This document shows, one piece after another, positions 41,300 through 50,210 of a DNA stretch of 64,000 bases; within the stretch, counting starts at the first letter, position 1; each line of letters starts with the position of its first letter. A model generated the notes under the pieces. It searched no databases. It was not told the origin of the DNA and saw only the letters and a program-made list of their open reading frames with translations. The translations under genes were made by a program, and so were the position numbers. Origin of the DNA: CAVSRC01 sp963782045 (GTDB lineage Bacteria; Pseudomonadota; Alphaproteobacteria; Rhizobiales; Kaistiaceae); NCBI GenBank assembly GCA_963782045.1, contig CAWAIR010000018.1:124001-188000 (forward strand). Direction: 5' to 3'.

Positions 41300-41429
41300 G
41301 CTCCCCACCGGCTTTGGCCGCTCATCGACGCTCTCCGCCGACTATCGCCCGGAGGCACCGCCCATGCCAAGCGCTTCCCCCGTTCGATATGCAACGCATC
41401 GGAGCCGCCAGCGTCGACTACCGGGAAGC

Positions 41430-41472
41430 TTGCGCATGAGGAAGTAAGGAAATATATGAGTAGTCAACTTCC
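41430..41472 (+). promoter_or_regulatory. Promoter and operator candidate of the toxin-antitoxin pair
   Basis: -35 TTGCGC (41430-41435), 17-base spacer, -10 TATATG (41453-41458). Inverted arms GGAAGT (41440-41445) and ACTTCC (41467-41472) flank the -10 and could bind the AbrB-type antitoxin for autoregulation, as usual for such modules. Hexamers read well; the operator is inferred. Confidence 0.5.
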
Positions 41473-41489
41473 AGAATGAGAGCATTGTC

Positions 41490-41957
41490 ATGAGCGAAGC
41501 AGAGACCAGCAGCCACACCGCCGAACGGTTGTTGACCCGGCCCGCAGGGGCCACGATGGACGAGATCATCGCTGCGACCGGCGGGCCGCAATATAACCTG
41601 CTGAAGGCGCTGGAGGCGCGCGGCTACCGCGTCCGCCGGCGCAAGGAGGGGCGGGTGACGCGATACTTCGCGACGCCGCCGGCAGAACGCAGCTATGCCG
41701 CCACGGTCACCAGCAAGGGTCAGGTCACCATCCCCAAGCAAGTGCGCGAGAGACTGCGCATCCGCTCGGGCCAGACGGTACGCTTTGTCCTCGACGAGGG
41801 GGAGCGGGCGTCGATGACGCCCGAGCCGGCAAAGCTGGCGGACCTTGCAGGCGTCCTCGGCAAGCCGCCGCGCTCGGCCACACCGGAAGAGATCGACGAA
41901 GCCATCCGGCAGGGGGCATTGGCGCGCTTCCGGCGGGCGAGCGGGGGCAGTCGGTGA
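41490..41957 (+). CDS. AbrB-domain antitoxin with N-terminal winged-helix region
   Basis: 155 residues. The middle (about 70-108) is a SpoVT/AbrB DNA-binding domain: YAATVTSKGQVTIPKQVRERLRI. The C-terminal ~45 residues (PEEIDEAIRQGALARF) resemble the toxin-blocking tail of VapB-type antitoxins. The N-terminal ~65 residues are unusual: LLTRPAGATMDEIIAATGGPQYNLLKALEARGYRVRRRKEGRVTRYF reads as a DUF3489/winged-helix module. Its stop overlaps the GTG start of the PIN toxin gene. Antitoxin role is inferred from domain and context. Confidence 0.85.
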   Translation: MSEAETSSHTAERLLTRPAGATMDEIIAATGGPQYNLLKALEARGYRVRRRKEGRVTRYFATPPAERSYAATVTSKGQVTIPKQVRERLRIRSGQTVRFVLDEGERASMTPEPAKLADLAGVLGKPPRSATPEEIDEAIRQGALARFRRASGGSR

Positions 41958-42352
41958 TTGGTCTCGATACCAACGTCCTCGTGCGTCTGCTGGTGGCCGA
42001 CGATCCGGCGCAGACGCGGAGGGCGACGCGTTTTGTCGAGCAGTACTGCACGCCGGAAACGCCGGGATTCATCAACGTCGTCGTGCTGGCCGAACTGGTC
42101 TGGGTTCTCGCCAGCGCCTATGCCTACCGTCCGGTGCAGATTGCCGACGCCCTGGAGAGGCTGATAGCCGGAACCGACCGGGTCGCAGAGCATCATGACG
42201 CGGTGCGCGCCAGCCTCGCCGACTATCGGTCGGGGCGCGGCGACTTCGTCGACATCCTGATCGGCCGCATCAATCGTGCCCACGGATGCGAGGCGACTGC
42301 GACGTTCGACCGACGGGTGTCGCGGCTGGCCACGTTCCGAAGCGTCGGCTGA
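41954..42352 (+). CDS. vapC: PIN-domain toxin (VapC family)
   Basis: 132-residue predicted Mg-dependent RNase. Conserved acidic residues Asp5 (IGLDTNVLVRLL), Glu47 (VVLAELVW), Asp97/Asp100 (RGDFVDILIG) and Asp119 (ATFDRRV) are all present, so it should be active. The GTG start gives a 4-base overlap with the antitoxin stop, implying translational coupling. Standalone type II module; no mobile element seen beside it. Confidence 0.92.
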   Translation: MIGLDTNVLVRLLVADDPAQTRRATRFVEQYCTPETPGFINVVVLAELVWVLASAYAYRPVQIADALERLIAGTDRVAEHHDAVRASLADYRSGRGDFVDILIGRINRAHGCEATATFDRRVSRLATFRSVG

Positions 42353-42453
42353 GCCCCGGGGCAAGACAACCCGCCACGCCCGTCTTGCGAGTACGCATCC
42401 CGAAGACTCTGTGGCAGGATCGCGTCCCCGCCGAATCTCCTGCCACCCGAGCC

Positions 42454-43320
42454 ATGCCGCGCCCCATCGACCACCTCGTGCTTGCCGTCCGCGATCTCGA
42501 TGCGGCGCGGGCGACCTTCCAGCGTCTCGGCTTCACGCTCACCCCGGTTGCCCGCCATCCCTTCGGCACGGCCAATTCGCTGGCCCAGTTCGGCGGCTCC
42601 TTCCTGGAACTGCTGGCGGTCGCCGACACCTCGGCCATTGCCGTCGGCGACGGCGCCCATTTCTCCTTCGGCGGCTTCAATCGCGACTTCGTCGAAGGCG
42701 GCGAGGGCCTGTCCATGCTGGCGCTGAAGAGCGCCGACGCGGCGGCCGACCGCGCCGATTTCGCCGCGCACGACCTGCGCACCTACGAGCCGTTCGGCTT
42801 CGAGCGCGTCGCCACCGGCCCGGACGGGGCCGAACGCAAGGTCGCCTTCTCGCTCACCTTCACCAGCGATGCGCGGCTGAGGCGCGCCGGCTTCTTCACC
42901 TGCCGGCATCACTATCCGGAGAATTTCTGGCGCACCGAATTCCAGCGTCATGCCAACGGCGCCAGCGCCATCGCTTCCGCCGTGATGGTGACACGCGACC
43001 CGGCGGACTTTCATGAGTTCCTCACCCATTTCACCGGCGTCCACGAGCTCACCGCGACCAGCTTCGGCGTCGCCTTCGAGCTCGGCGACGGCAGCCGCGT
43101 GGAGGTGCTGTCGCCGCTCGGCTTCAAGGCGTTCTTCGGCGAAGAGGCGGAGCCGGACCCGCGCCGGTTCCTCGGCTGGCGCGTGCGGGTGACCGATCTC
43201 GGCGCGGTGGCGGCGCTGCTGACCGAGAACCGGGTGCCCTTCGGCGCGGTCGCCGGCGCCCTGGTGGTGCCGGCGGAAGCCGCCCACGGCGCCGCGCTGG
43301 CGTTCGAGACAGCCGGTTGA
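42454..43320 (+). CDS. VOC-family (glyoxalase-like) protein
   Basis: 288 residues. Two vicinal-oxygen-chelate modules: first begins PRPIDHLVLAVRDLDAARATFQRLGFTLTPVARHPFGTANSLAQF, second includes FLGWRVRVTDLGAVAALLTENRVPF. The N-terminal His and later FLELLAV Glu fit a metal site. It matches the glyoxalase-like domain 3 type found in uncharacterised dioxygenase/isomerase relatives. ATG 42454 is chosen because it starts directly at the first beta strand. 40 bases before kdsA. Confidence 0.85.
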   Translation: MPRPIDHLVLAVRDLDAARATFQRLGFTLTPVARHPFGTANSLAQFGGSFLELLAVADTSAIAVGDGAHFSFGGFNRDFVEGGEGLSMLALKSADAAADRADFAAHDLRTYEPFGFERVATGPDGAERKVAFSLTFTSDARLRRAGFFTCRHHYPENFWRTEFQRHANGASAIASAVMVTRDPADFHEFLTHFTGVHELTATSFGVAFELGDGSRVEVLSPLGFKAFFGEEAEPDPRRFLGWRVRVTDLGAVAALLTENRVPFGAVAGALVVPAEAAHGAALAFETAG

Positions 43321-43360
43321 TAATCCCCACCGCTGCAAACTGACGCTATAGTCCGGCGCC

Positions 43361-44194
43361 ATGAAACCGAACCCGCACGTCGCCGTCGGCGCCGCCACCT
43401 TCGGCAACGACCTGCCGCTGACCCTGATCGCCGGCCCCTGCCAGATGGAGAGCCGCGCGCACGCCTTCGCCATCGCCGGGCGGCTGAAGGAGATGGCGGA
43501 AAAACTCGGCATCGGCCTCGTCTACAAAACGAGTTTCGACAAGGCCAACCGCACCAGCCTTGCCGGCCGGCGCGGGCTGGGGCTCGACAAGGCGCTCGCC
43601 GTCTTCGCCGATCTCCGCCGGGAGCTGGACGTTTCGATCCTCACCGACGTTCATGAGCGCGGCCACTGCGCCGAGGTCGCCGAAGTGGTCGACGTGTTGC
43701 AGATTCCGGCGTTCCTTTGCCGGCAAACCGACCTGCTGGTGGCAGCCGCAGAGACCGGCAAGCCGGTCAACATCAAGAAGGGCCAGTTCCTGGCGCCGTG
43801 GGACATGAAGAACGTCGCCGCCAAGGTGACGGACAGCGGTAATCCGAACGTGCTGCTCACCGAGCGCGGCGCCAGTTTTGGCTACAACACGCTGGTCTCC
43901 GACATGCGGTCATTGCCGATCATGGCCGAGACCGGTGCGCCGGTGATCTTCGACGCCACCCACTCGGTGCAGCAGCCGGGCGGGCAGGGGACCGCGTCCG
44001 GGGGCGACCGGCGCATGGTCCCGGTGCTGGCGCGGGCAGCAGTGGCGGTCGGCGTCGCCGGTGTTTTCATCGAGACCCATGAAGACCCGGACAACGCCCC
44101 CTCCGACGGCCCCAACATGGTGCCGATCGATCAGTTGCCGGCGCTGATCGAGGAATTGATGGCCCTCGACGCCATCGCCAAGAGGCGGGCCTAG
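43361..44194 (+). CDS. kdsA: 3-deoxy-8-phosphooctulonate synthase (KDO-8-P synthase)
   Basis: Condenses arabinose 5-phosphate and PEP to KDO-8-phosphate for the lipopolysaccharide core. 277 residues, clean frame. IAGPCQMESRAHAF, YKTSFDKANRTSLAGRRGLGL, ILTDVHE, QIPAFLCRQTDLL, NIKKGQFLAPWDM, and FDATHSVQQPGG with FIETHEDPDNAPSDGPNMVP identify it. The CXXX pattern does not decide metal dependence. In this order it normally lies between pyrG and eno. Confidence 0.98.
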   Translation: MKPNPHVAVGAATFGNDLPLTLIAGPCQMESRAHAFAIAGRLKEMAEKLGIGLVYKTSFDKANRTSLAGRRGLGLDKALAVFADLRRELDVSILTDVHERGHCAEVAEVVDVLQIPAFLCRQTDLLVAAAETGKPVNIKKGQFLAPWDMKNVAAKVTDSGNPNVLLTERGASFGYNTLVSDMRSLPIMAETGAPVIFDATHSVQQPGGQGTASGGDRRMVPVLARAAVAVGVAGVFIETHEDPDNAPSDGPNMVPIDQLPALIEELMALDAIAKRRA

Positions 44195-44354
44195 CCTTTC
44201 GTCGTCCTGAAGGTCCGCGGTGCTCGCCTTGATCAGGCGCCAGCCCCGCTCGTCGCCCGGGCAGGCCTGGCGCCGGCGGGGATCGCCGCTGTGCTTGAAG
44301 GAAGGGTCAAGTCGGCCGCCGGCATTCGCCGGGTCGGGCCCGGCCCGTTCGCTT

Positions 44355-45380
44355 CTAGCCGCAGACCTTCGCCAGCGCCGCCTCGAAAGCCCGCGGATCG
44401 ACGACGACGTCGGCCAGATGAGCCGACTGCCGGGAGTTCACCGGTGCCGCCAGCATGTAGAAGTAGGCGAGGTCCATGGCCGAGGCTTCGCAGAAGAAGC
44501 TGTTGTTGTGGTTGTCGCCCTGCTTGCGCATCTCGAGCACCCTGCCGCCCGGCGCCATGAACATCATGTTGGTCAGCCCGGCGCCGTGGTTGGAGACCAG
44601 GATCGCGGCCTCGGCCGAGACCGCCACCTGTTCGGCAATGCTCAGCCGCTCCATCTCGATCGTCTCGAACCCGAAGCGGGCGAGGATCGGCAACAGGTCG
44701 TCTTCGTTGCGGATGCGGCGGCGGCTGGCGAGCCGCCGGCTGATGTAGATCCGCCGCGACGGCCGCGCGCCCGATGCGAAATGGTCTCTCAACCGCGCCC
44801 CGACCTCGCGGATGAGCGCATCGGAGAAGGTGCCGCTCGGCGCCGTGCTGGTTGCCACGTTGAGCCGGCTCACCACCGTCACCTTCTGCGCCGGGAGATA
44901 GACAGGGTCGACGCCATAGGCGGCAAGCGTCTCGGCGACGAAGCGCAGACGGGCGAAATGGGCGGGCAGCAGCAGCCTGCCCTCGACGCCATGGCGCGCG
45001 GCGACATGCAGGCGGGGCAGCGCCTCGGTCATCCAGTGGTAGTAGGCGCGGGAGCGGTGGTCGGTCACCCACAGCCCTTCCTCTCGGCGCTGATGCGGCT
45101 GGAAGAAGCCGGCGAGGCGGTCGGCGAGCGCCTTGGCGTGCACCCGTGGCGGCGGCATCGTCCGGTTGACGCAGCCTTCCGGGTCGATCCGCCAGCCGTC
45201 GAAGAACCAGCCGTAGGGCAGGATGGTGACGTCGTTGAGCCGGAGCAGGAGGCTCGCCGGGATGACCGCCTCGTATTCGTGGCGGAAAAGCCGATCGTCC
45301 TCGGGCCGCAGGTCGCGCGGCAGCTTGCGCCGCGAAACCACCGCATCGTTGAGCACGGGGGGAGAAACGGTCATGTCCAT
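44355..45380 (-). CDS. Glycosyltransferase family 61 protein
   Basis: 341 residues of the DUF563/GT61 family, probably a cytoplasmic sugar transferase for exopolysaccharide or LPS. Diagnostic regions: WVTDHRSRAYYHWMTEALPRL, RRIYISRRLASRRRIRNED, and VSNHGAGLTNMMFMAPGGRVLEM with the conserved His-Gly-Ala-Gly. No signal or membrane segment. Clean frame. Next to kdsA, but no other polysaccharide genes accompany it. Confidence 0.9.
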   Translation of the reverse strand: MDMTVSPPVLNDAVVSRRKLPRDLRPEDDRLFRHEYEAVIPASLLLRLNDVTILPYGWFFDGWRIDPEGCVNRTMPPPRVHAKALADRLAGFFQPHQRREEGLWVTDHRSRAYYHWMTEALPRLHVAARHGVEGRLLLPAHFARLRFVAETLAAYGVDPVYLPAQKVTVVSRLNVATSTAPSGTFSDALIREVGARLRDHFASGARPSRRIYISRRLASRRRIRNEDDLLPILARFGFETIEMERLSIAEQVAVSAEAAILVSNHGAGLTNMMFMAPGGRVLEMRKQGDNHNNSFFCEASAMDLAYFYMLAAPVNSRQSAHLADVVVDPRAFEAALAKVCG

Positions 45381-45527
45381 CGGTTGCGCCTCCGGCTCCC
45401 ACCGGCAGTGCCATGGATCGAAGGAACCTCTAAGGCGACAAGTATTCGACAGAGGCGTGCGGCGGACAAGCCGGGACGCCGATCATGCTTAAGAGGCGCG
45501 GGGGGCCGCCGCCCCGGCGGTCGGCGG

Positions 45528-46106
45528 CTATTTCTCGTGGACGACGCGCTCTATGCGCCGGTCGGGCACCAGCCAGATGACGGCGACAACGAAATAGAGG
45601 GCGAGCGCGGCCGCCGCCATGAAGAACGACAGCACGATGGCGGCGATGTAGATGACCACCGAGATCCTGCCCTTGAAGTCGCGGCCAAGCGCCAGCGCGA
45701 TCGGCGAATCCGTTCCATTCACCGCCACCAGCCTGCGCGCCAGGATGTAATAGGCGATGGCTGCGCCGAGCAGGTCGAAGCCATAGAGCGCCACCGGAAT
45801 CGTGCCGAAGTGGTTCTCGCCCATCCAGCCGGTGACGAAGGGCACCAGCGACAGCCAGAACAACAGGTGCATGTTGGCCCACAGCACGCTGCCGTCGATG
45901 TGCTGGGCGGCATGCAGCATGTGATGGTGGTTGTTCCAGTAGATGGCAAGGTAGACGAAGGAGAGCACGTAGCTGACGAACACCGGCGCCACCGGCAGCA
46001 GCGCCGACCAGTCCGCGCCGTGGGGGACGTGCATCTCCAGCACCATGACGGTGATGATGATGGCGATCACGCCGTCGCTGAAGGCTTCCAGCCGCCCGCG
46101 GTTCAT
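45528..46106 (-). CDS. TMEM175-family potassium channel-like protein
   Basis: 192 residues, six hydrophobic segments. The signature RLEAFSDGVIAIIITVMVLEM (FSD motif of helix 1) and IYWNNHHHMLHA in helix 2-3 identify the DUF1211/TMEM175 family, K+-permeable channels in bacteria. One base separates it from the queF stop, so it is likely translated from the same mRNA. Confidence 0.92.
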   Translation of the reverse strand: MNRGRLEAFSDGVIAIIITVMVLEMHVPHGADWSALLPVAPVFVSYVLSFVYLAIYWNNHHHMLHAAQHIDGSVLWANMHLLFWLSLVPFVTGWMGENHFGTIPVALYGFDLLGAAIAYYILARRLVAVNGTDSPIALALGRDFKGRISVVIYIAAIVLSFFMAAAALALYFVVAVIWLVPDRRIERVVHEK

Positions 46107-46107
46107 G

Positions 46108-46560
46108 TCAGCCGCGTCCGCGATAGAGCGGCACGTCCTGGTCGGGCAGCCAGACGCCGGCCGGCGGCTTGCCGGTCTGCCAGAACACGTCGATCGGCAT
46201 GCCGCCGCGCGGATTGTAGTAGCCGCCGATCCGCAGCCAATGGGGTTTCAGCAGGTCGGCCAGTTTCCGCCCGATGGTCACCGTCACGTCCTCATGGAAG
46301 GCGCCGTGGTTGCGGAAGGACTGGAGGTAGAGCTTCAGCGACTTCGATTCGACCAGCCAGCTTCGCGGCACGTAGTCGATGACCAGCAGGCCGAAATCCG
46401 GCTGGCCGGTCACCGGGCAGATCGAGGTGAACTCGGGAAAGGTGAACCGCGCCAGGAACTTGGTCCCGGGCTGCGGGTTCGGCACGCGGTCGAGCACCGC
46501 CTTGTCGGGCGAGGCGGGGATCGGCACCGGGCGGCCGAGCTGGAGGGTCTTCTTTGCCAT
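46108..46560 (-). CDS. queF: NADPH-dependent 7-cyano-7-deazaguanine reductase
   Basis: Reduces preQ0 to preQ1 in queuosine synthesis. 150 residues, short YkvM-type. Catalytic Cys in FTSICPVTGQPDFG and the NADPH motif ESKSLKLYLQSFRNHGAFHE are intact. The ATG at 46560 (MAKKTLQLGRP) is preferred. No other queuosine gene and no preQ1 riboswitch are visible here; a perfect palindrome lies 27 bases upstream of the start. Confidence 0.96.
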   Translation of the reverse strand: MAKKTLQLGRPVPIPASPDKAVLDRVPNPQPGTKFLARFTFPEFTSICPVTGQPDFGLLVIDYVPRSWLVESKSLKLYLQSFRNHGAFHEDVTVTIGRKLADLLKPHWLRIGGYYNPRGGMPIDVFWQTGKPPAGVWLPDQDVPLYRGRG

Positions 46561-46586
46561 GGGTCTTTCTTGTCGCAATACCGGAC

Positions 46587-46609
46587 GGAAAAGTGGATTC
46601 CACTTTTCC
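46587..46609. repeat. Perfect palindrome between DUF1835 gene and queF
   Basis: Arms GGAAAAGTGG (46587-46596) and CCACTTTTCC (46600-46609) with loop ATT. It lies just after the DUF1835 gene stop and 27-49 bases before queF. It may be the terminator of the first or an operator of the second; the sequence resembles a palindrome often seen in Rhizobiales intergenic DNA. Confidence 0.6.
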
Positions 46610-46621
46610 TGGCATTGCTTC

Positions 46622-47599
46622 CTATTCGCCGGAAACGCCTGGCGGCACAAGCAGGCCGGCCTCGCGGTCGAAGCGCCAGACCGAGCGGCCGAGAAGCCGC
46701 GTCCCTGCCCACCAGCGGTCGAGGCCGTTGAGCGCGACGTGGTCCTCCGCGCCGGCCAGCACCTCTTGGCCGGCTACGGTGAGGCCGAGGTCGGCATCGC
46801 GCAATCGCGCGCCGTCGAACGCGCCCTCGGGCGACGGCGCGAGGCCGGCGATCAGCGGCACCTGGCAGGAGGCGAGGTCGTCGATCAGGCCGAGGAAGCT
46901 CCAGTCGCCCATGAAGGCGGCCTCTTCCTCGGCGATCACCTGATGGAAGAGGGGCCCCGGCTGGATGGCGCCGTGGGCGATGCCGGCAAGCAGCGTCTGC
47001 TCGGTGCGGCCAAGGCCGGAGCCCGGCGCCGGCAGCTCCTCGGCAAAGCGCTTCAGCGCCGGGGCGAGAAACGGCAGCGGTCCCTCTGTCTGGCCGAGCC
47101 GGGCGACGATGGGCTCCGGCGTCGGCTGGGCGAGGTCGTTCCAGACGCTCCCCGCCAGTTCCAGATCGGCCGCCGTGACGGCGCGCGCCCGCTCGGCGAA
47201 GGCGAGGATGGTGTCGGCCGTCTGGCTGCCGAGAAAGTCGTCGGCCTGGACCACAACGAGGCCGTCGCGCGGTGCTTCGCCGGCAAAGAAGGCGAGCACC
47301 TGGACGAGCTGGAGCTGGTCGTAGAGGTCGTGCTCGAACCACAACTCGACCGTCTCGAATTCCCGGTGGGCGCGGATAAGACCGTCGCGCGCGGCGAAAT
47401 CGGCCGCGACCTCGGCCGGGTCCACCCGGAAGCGGCCGGCGAGATAGGCGACCCGCTCGGCGCTGACGGCGGCAAGCTCGGCCTGGGCGATAGGCCCCTC
47501 GTGCAGCACGTCGCGCCAGGGCACGATGGTCGCCTCGCGGCCAGCCAGCCTGAGCAGCTCCGCCGCGTTGTCGCCATTGGTGATGATGAGGTCGGCCAT
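46622..47599 (-). CDS. DUF1835 domain-containing protein
   Basis: 325 residues of unknown function. The N-terminus MADLIITNGDNAAELLRLAG, followed by IVPWRDVLHEGPI, is the DUF1835 hallmark. The middle (ETVELWFEHDLYDQLQLVQVLAFF) and C-terminal region (SFLGLIDDLASCQVPLIAG, ALNGLDRWWAGTRLLG) agree with the companion DUF3658-like half. The ATG 47599 is chosen at this conserved start. Divergent from dacB. Confidence 0.85.
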   Translation of the reverse strand: MADLIITNGDNAAELLRLAGREATIVPWRDVLHEGPIAQAELAAVSAERVAYLAGRFRVDPAEVAADFAARDGLIRAHREFETVELWFEHDLYDQLQLVQVLAFFAGEAPRDGLVVVQADDFLGSQTADTILAFAERARAVTAADLELAGSVWNDLAQPTPEPIVARLGQTEGPLPFLAPALKRFAEELPAPGSGLGRTEQTLLAGIAHGAIQPGPLFHQVIAEEEAAFMGDWSFLGLIDDLASCQVPLIAGLAPSPEGAFDGARLRDADLGLTVAGQEVLAGAEDHVALNGLDRWWAGTRLLGRSVWRFDREAGLLVPPGVSGE

Positions 47600-47732
47600 G
47601 ACCGGGAAGATGGCCGGGGACGAGGGCGCTGTCACCTGGGATTGCGCGCCGGCGGCCCGCCAACTTGACGCCAATCGACGCGGAAGAGCCGCTGCCTTAT
47701 GGTGCCGCCCCCAAAACCGGCGTTCTGTTCCG

Positions 47733-49223
47733 ATGACAAACCACGACTGCTCCCCCGATGCGATCGCCCGGCGCGCGAGCCTGAATGGCCTCGCCGCGTC
47801 GCTCTTCCTTGCCCTGCTGGCCGTGGCGGCTCCGGCCGCGGCCAGGGCGGGCGCCCAGCAGACCGACGAGGCGCTGATCAAGAGCGCCGGGTTCGCCGCC
47901 GAAGACGTCGGCTATCTGGTGATCGACCTCAAGGACAAGCGCGTGGTGGCCGAGCGCAATGCGGACCGGCCGTACATTCCGGCTTCGGTAGCGAAGATCG
48001 CCACCGTCGTCCCGGCACTCGAGGTCCTTGGCGGCGACCACCGCTTCACGACCACGCTCAATGCACAGGGCAGCGTCGCCGATGGTGTCCTCACTGGCTC
48101 GTTGACGCTGAGCGGGGGCGGCGACCCGTCGCTTACCGGCGACGACCTCCAGGCCATGGCGAAGCAACTGGCGGCCAGCGGCATCAGCCGGGTGAACGGC
48201 GCGTTCTTTTATGACGCCTCGGCAGCGATCGAGCTGCCTCAGATCGACGCCATGCAGCCGGAGGCGGCGGACTACAATTGCGGTGTCAGCGCGCTTTCGG
48301 TGAATTTCAACCGCGTCCATCTCGCCTGGAGCAGCAACGGCAGCGCCCGCGTCGCCACCGCGGGCGCCTACAGCCATGGCCTGAAGCTGCCGCTCGACAG
48401 CATCAACATCACCTTCGCCGCCGATGCTTTGCCCGGGCCCTATGTGCGCAGCGGGCCCCCTTCCGGCGATGCCTGGCTGCTCTCGCCCAGCCTGCCGTCC
48501 AAGGGGGAGGAATGGTTGCCGGTCGCCAACCCGTCGCGCATGACCGCCAATGTTTTCCGGGGCGCGGCGGCGATGGCGGGCGTGAGCCTGCCCGATCCGA
48601 TCCCCGGTGCGGTCCCGGCTGGCGCGCGCCAGGTGGTGAGCCACCAGAGCGACCCGCTCGCCGACATCGTGCGTCTGCCGGTGCTTCGCTACTCCAACAA
48701 CCTCGCCGCCGAGCTGATCGGCCTTGCCACCAGCCACGCGCTGACCGGGGACAAGCTCACCCTCGCGCAGTCGGCGGCGGCTCTCGTCGACTGGTGGAAG
48801 AAGCGGCTGCCCGCCGCCGACTGGACCGGGCTCGTCCTCGGCGATCATTCCGGACTGTCGCTGAAATCGCGCGCGACGCCGCGCCAGATCGTCGCCATGA
48901 TCGGGGAGGCCGGCGGGCTTCCCGGCGGCGCCGACGGCTTCCACGATCTTCTCCACCAGATCCGCTGGAAGGGGGTGAAGGGCGAGGCGCACGTCAAGAC
49001 CGGCACCATGGCCTATGTGCGCGGGCTCGCCGGCTACATCGACACCGCCGCCGGCCACCGGCTGGCCTTCGCCATCTTCTTCAACGACGTGGAGAAGCGT
49101 GCCGAGCTCGATGCGCACTTCGACCCTCACGTGGTGGCCATCGACAGCCGGTCGCGGGTGTGGCGCAATCGCGCAATCCGGCTCGAAAACAAGCTGACGC
49201 AGGGCTGGGCGACGCGGTTCTGA
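47733..49223 (+). CDS. dacB: D-alanyl-D-alanine carboxypeptidase/endopeptidase (PBP4)
   Basis: Periplasmic peptidoglycan hydrolase of the S13 family. 496 residues with signal peptide (LNGLAASLFLALLAVAAPAAARAGA). Penicillin-binding motifs: SVAK (YIPASVAKIATVVPALEVLGG), SNN (RYSNNLAAELIGL) and KTG (HVKTGTMAYVRGLAGY). The insertion between first and second motif is typical of PBP4. Clean frame. Confidence 0.95.
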   Translation: MTNHDCSPDAIARRASLNGLAASLFLALLAVAAPAAARAGAQQTDEALIKSAGFAAEDVGYLVIDLKDKRVVAERNADRPYIPASVAKIATVVPALEVLGGDHRFTTTLNAQGSVADGVLTGSLTLSGGGDPSLTGDDLQAMAKQLAASGISRVNGAFFYDASAAIELPQIDAMQPEAADYNCGVSALSVNFNRVHLAWSSNGSARVATAGAYSHGLKLPLDSINITFAADALPGPYVRSGPPSGDAWLLSPSLPSKGEEWLPVANPSRMTANVFRGAAAMAGVSLPDPIPGAVPAGARQVVSHQSDPLADIVRLPVLRYSNNLAAELIGLATSHALTGDKLTLAQSAAALVDWWKKRLPAADWTGLVLGDHSGLSLKSRATPRQIVAMIGEAGGLPGGADGFHDLLHQIRWKGVKGEAHVKTGTMAYVRGLAGYIDTAAGHRLAFAIFFNDVEKRAELDAHFDPHVVAIDSRSRVWRNRAIRLENKLTQGWATRF

Positions 49224-49363
49224 GGCGCTGCCGGACTGGCCTGAAGGGGCCGGATGGCGGCAGCAAGGCCGGCCCGGTTCTGTGCGGCGGGGCGGATTGT
49301 CAGCGATTTGACAGCTACGATAATTCTAGAATTGGGCTGATTTCACCTAAGGGGGGATGCGGA

Positions 49364-50134
49364 ATGCTTCCAGCCAACCGCATGTTTTTGCACGACAGTG
49401 AGTTTCCCTTCAGCCTGCGCACCCTGTTCACGGCGGCCCTCATCACTCTTGGCGTCGGCTACATCTTCGCGATGATCCAGGTGTACGAAGTCCACGCCGG
49501 GCTCGACGGCAACCCGGGGATCGACGCCAACGACATCGCCATCGCCTACAGCGGCAATCCCGCCAGCAGCCGGCTCATATTGGCGCTCAACGGGCCGATG
49601 ATGGGAAACGCTCCGTCGCGGGAGCGGCGGGCGATCATCGACTGGGCCCTGGACGGCGCTGACAGGCAGCAGTTCGAAACCAACATCAAGCCCATCGTCG
49701 ATAACCGCTGCATGCGCTGCCACGACGGTACCGAGCCAAGCGCCCCACTGTTCACCAGTTTCGAGAAGTTCGCCGCGCTCGCCAAGCCCGATTCGGGGAT
49801 GAGCATCGCGACCCTCGTGCGGGTTTCGCACATCCACCTGTTCGGCATGACGTTCATTTTCTTCGTTCTGGGCGTGATCTTCAGCCACGCCTATGTGCGC
49901 CCGGTGTGGCTCAAGTCGTTCGTGATCGCGGTGCCGTTCGCGATGATGATCACCGACATCGGCTCCTGGTACCTGACGAAGCTCCATCCGAGCTTCGCCT
50001 GGCTGATCATCGTCAGCGGCGTCCTGATGGCGCTGAGCTTCGCCTTCCAATGGCTGGTCTCGATGTACCAGCTCTGGCTCTACAAATTCCCCGAAGACAC
50101 CCCGGAGGAATCCCCAGAGGCCGTGCCGACATAA
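49364..50134 (+). CDS. Membrane protein with periplasmic c-type haem motif
   Basis: 256 residues. Hydrophobic helices at about 21-40, 157-178, 184-203 and 210-232. Between helix 1 and 2 a ~115-residue loop carries a single covalent haem motif Cys116-Met-Arg-Cys-His120, so the loop should be periplasmic. Helix 2 starts SHIHLFGMTFIFF, with His156 and His158 that could bind a membrane haem. Preceded by a strong Shine-Dalgarno AAGGGGGG. I do not recognise a named family; an electron-transfer role is inferred from the motif and the facing cytochrome gene. Confidence 0.78.
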   Translation: MLPANRMFLHDSEFPFSLRTLFTAALITLGVGYIFAMIQVYEVHAGLDGNPGIDANDIAIAYSGNPASSRLILALNGPMMGNAPSRERRAIIDWALDGADRQQFETNIKPIVDNRCMRCHDGTEPSAPLFTSFEKFAALAKPDSGMSIATLVRVSHIHLFGMTFIFFVLGVIFSHAYVRPVWLKSFVIAVPFAMMITDIGSWYLTKLHPSFAWLIIVSGVLMALSFAFQWLVSMYQLWLYKFPEDTPEESPEAVPT

Positions 50135-50210
50135 ACGGCGATCGCTCCGGAACCGGGACGGACGTTGCGCGCTTGGCCGGCTGGGGCAAGCGCGCAACGC
50201 CCGGCGGCGA

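Noticed and set aside
44195..44354. Possible extra codons or small gene between kdsA and the GT61 gene
   Set aside because: No start with ribosome site or family similarity; the gap reads as a convergent spacer.
46561..46621. preQ1 riboswitch before queF
   Set aside because: No H-type pseudoknot pattern or adenine-rich tail; only a simple perfect palindrome is present.
46379..47668. 429-codon plus-strand frame opposite queF and the DUF1835 gene
   Set aside because: The opposite strand carries two well-conserved families; this frame is compositional.
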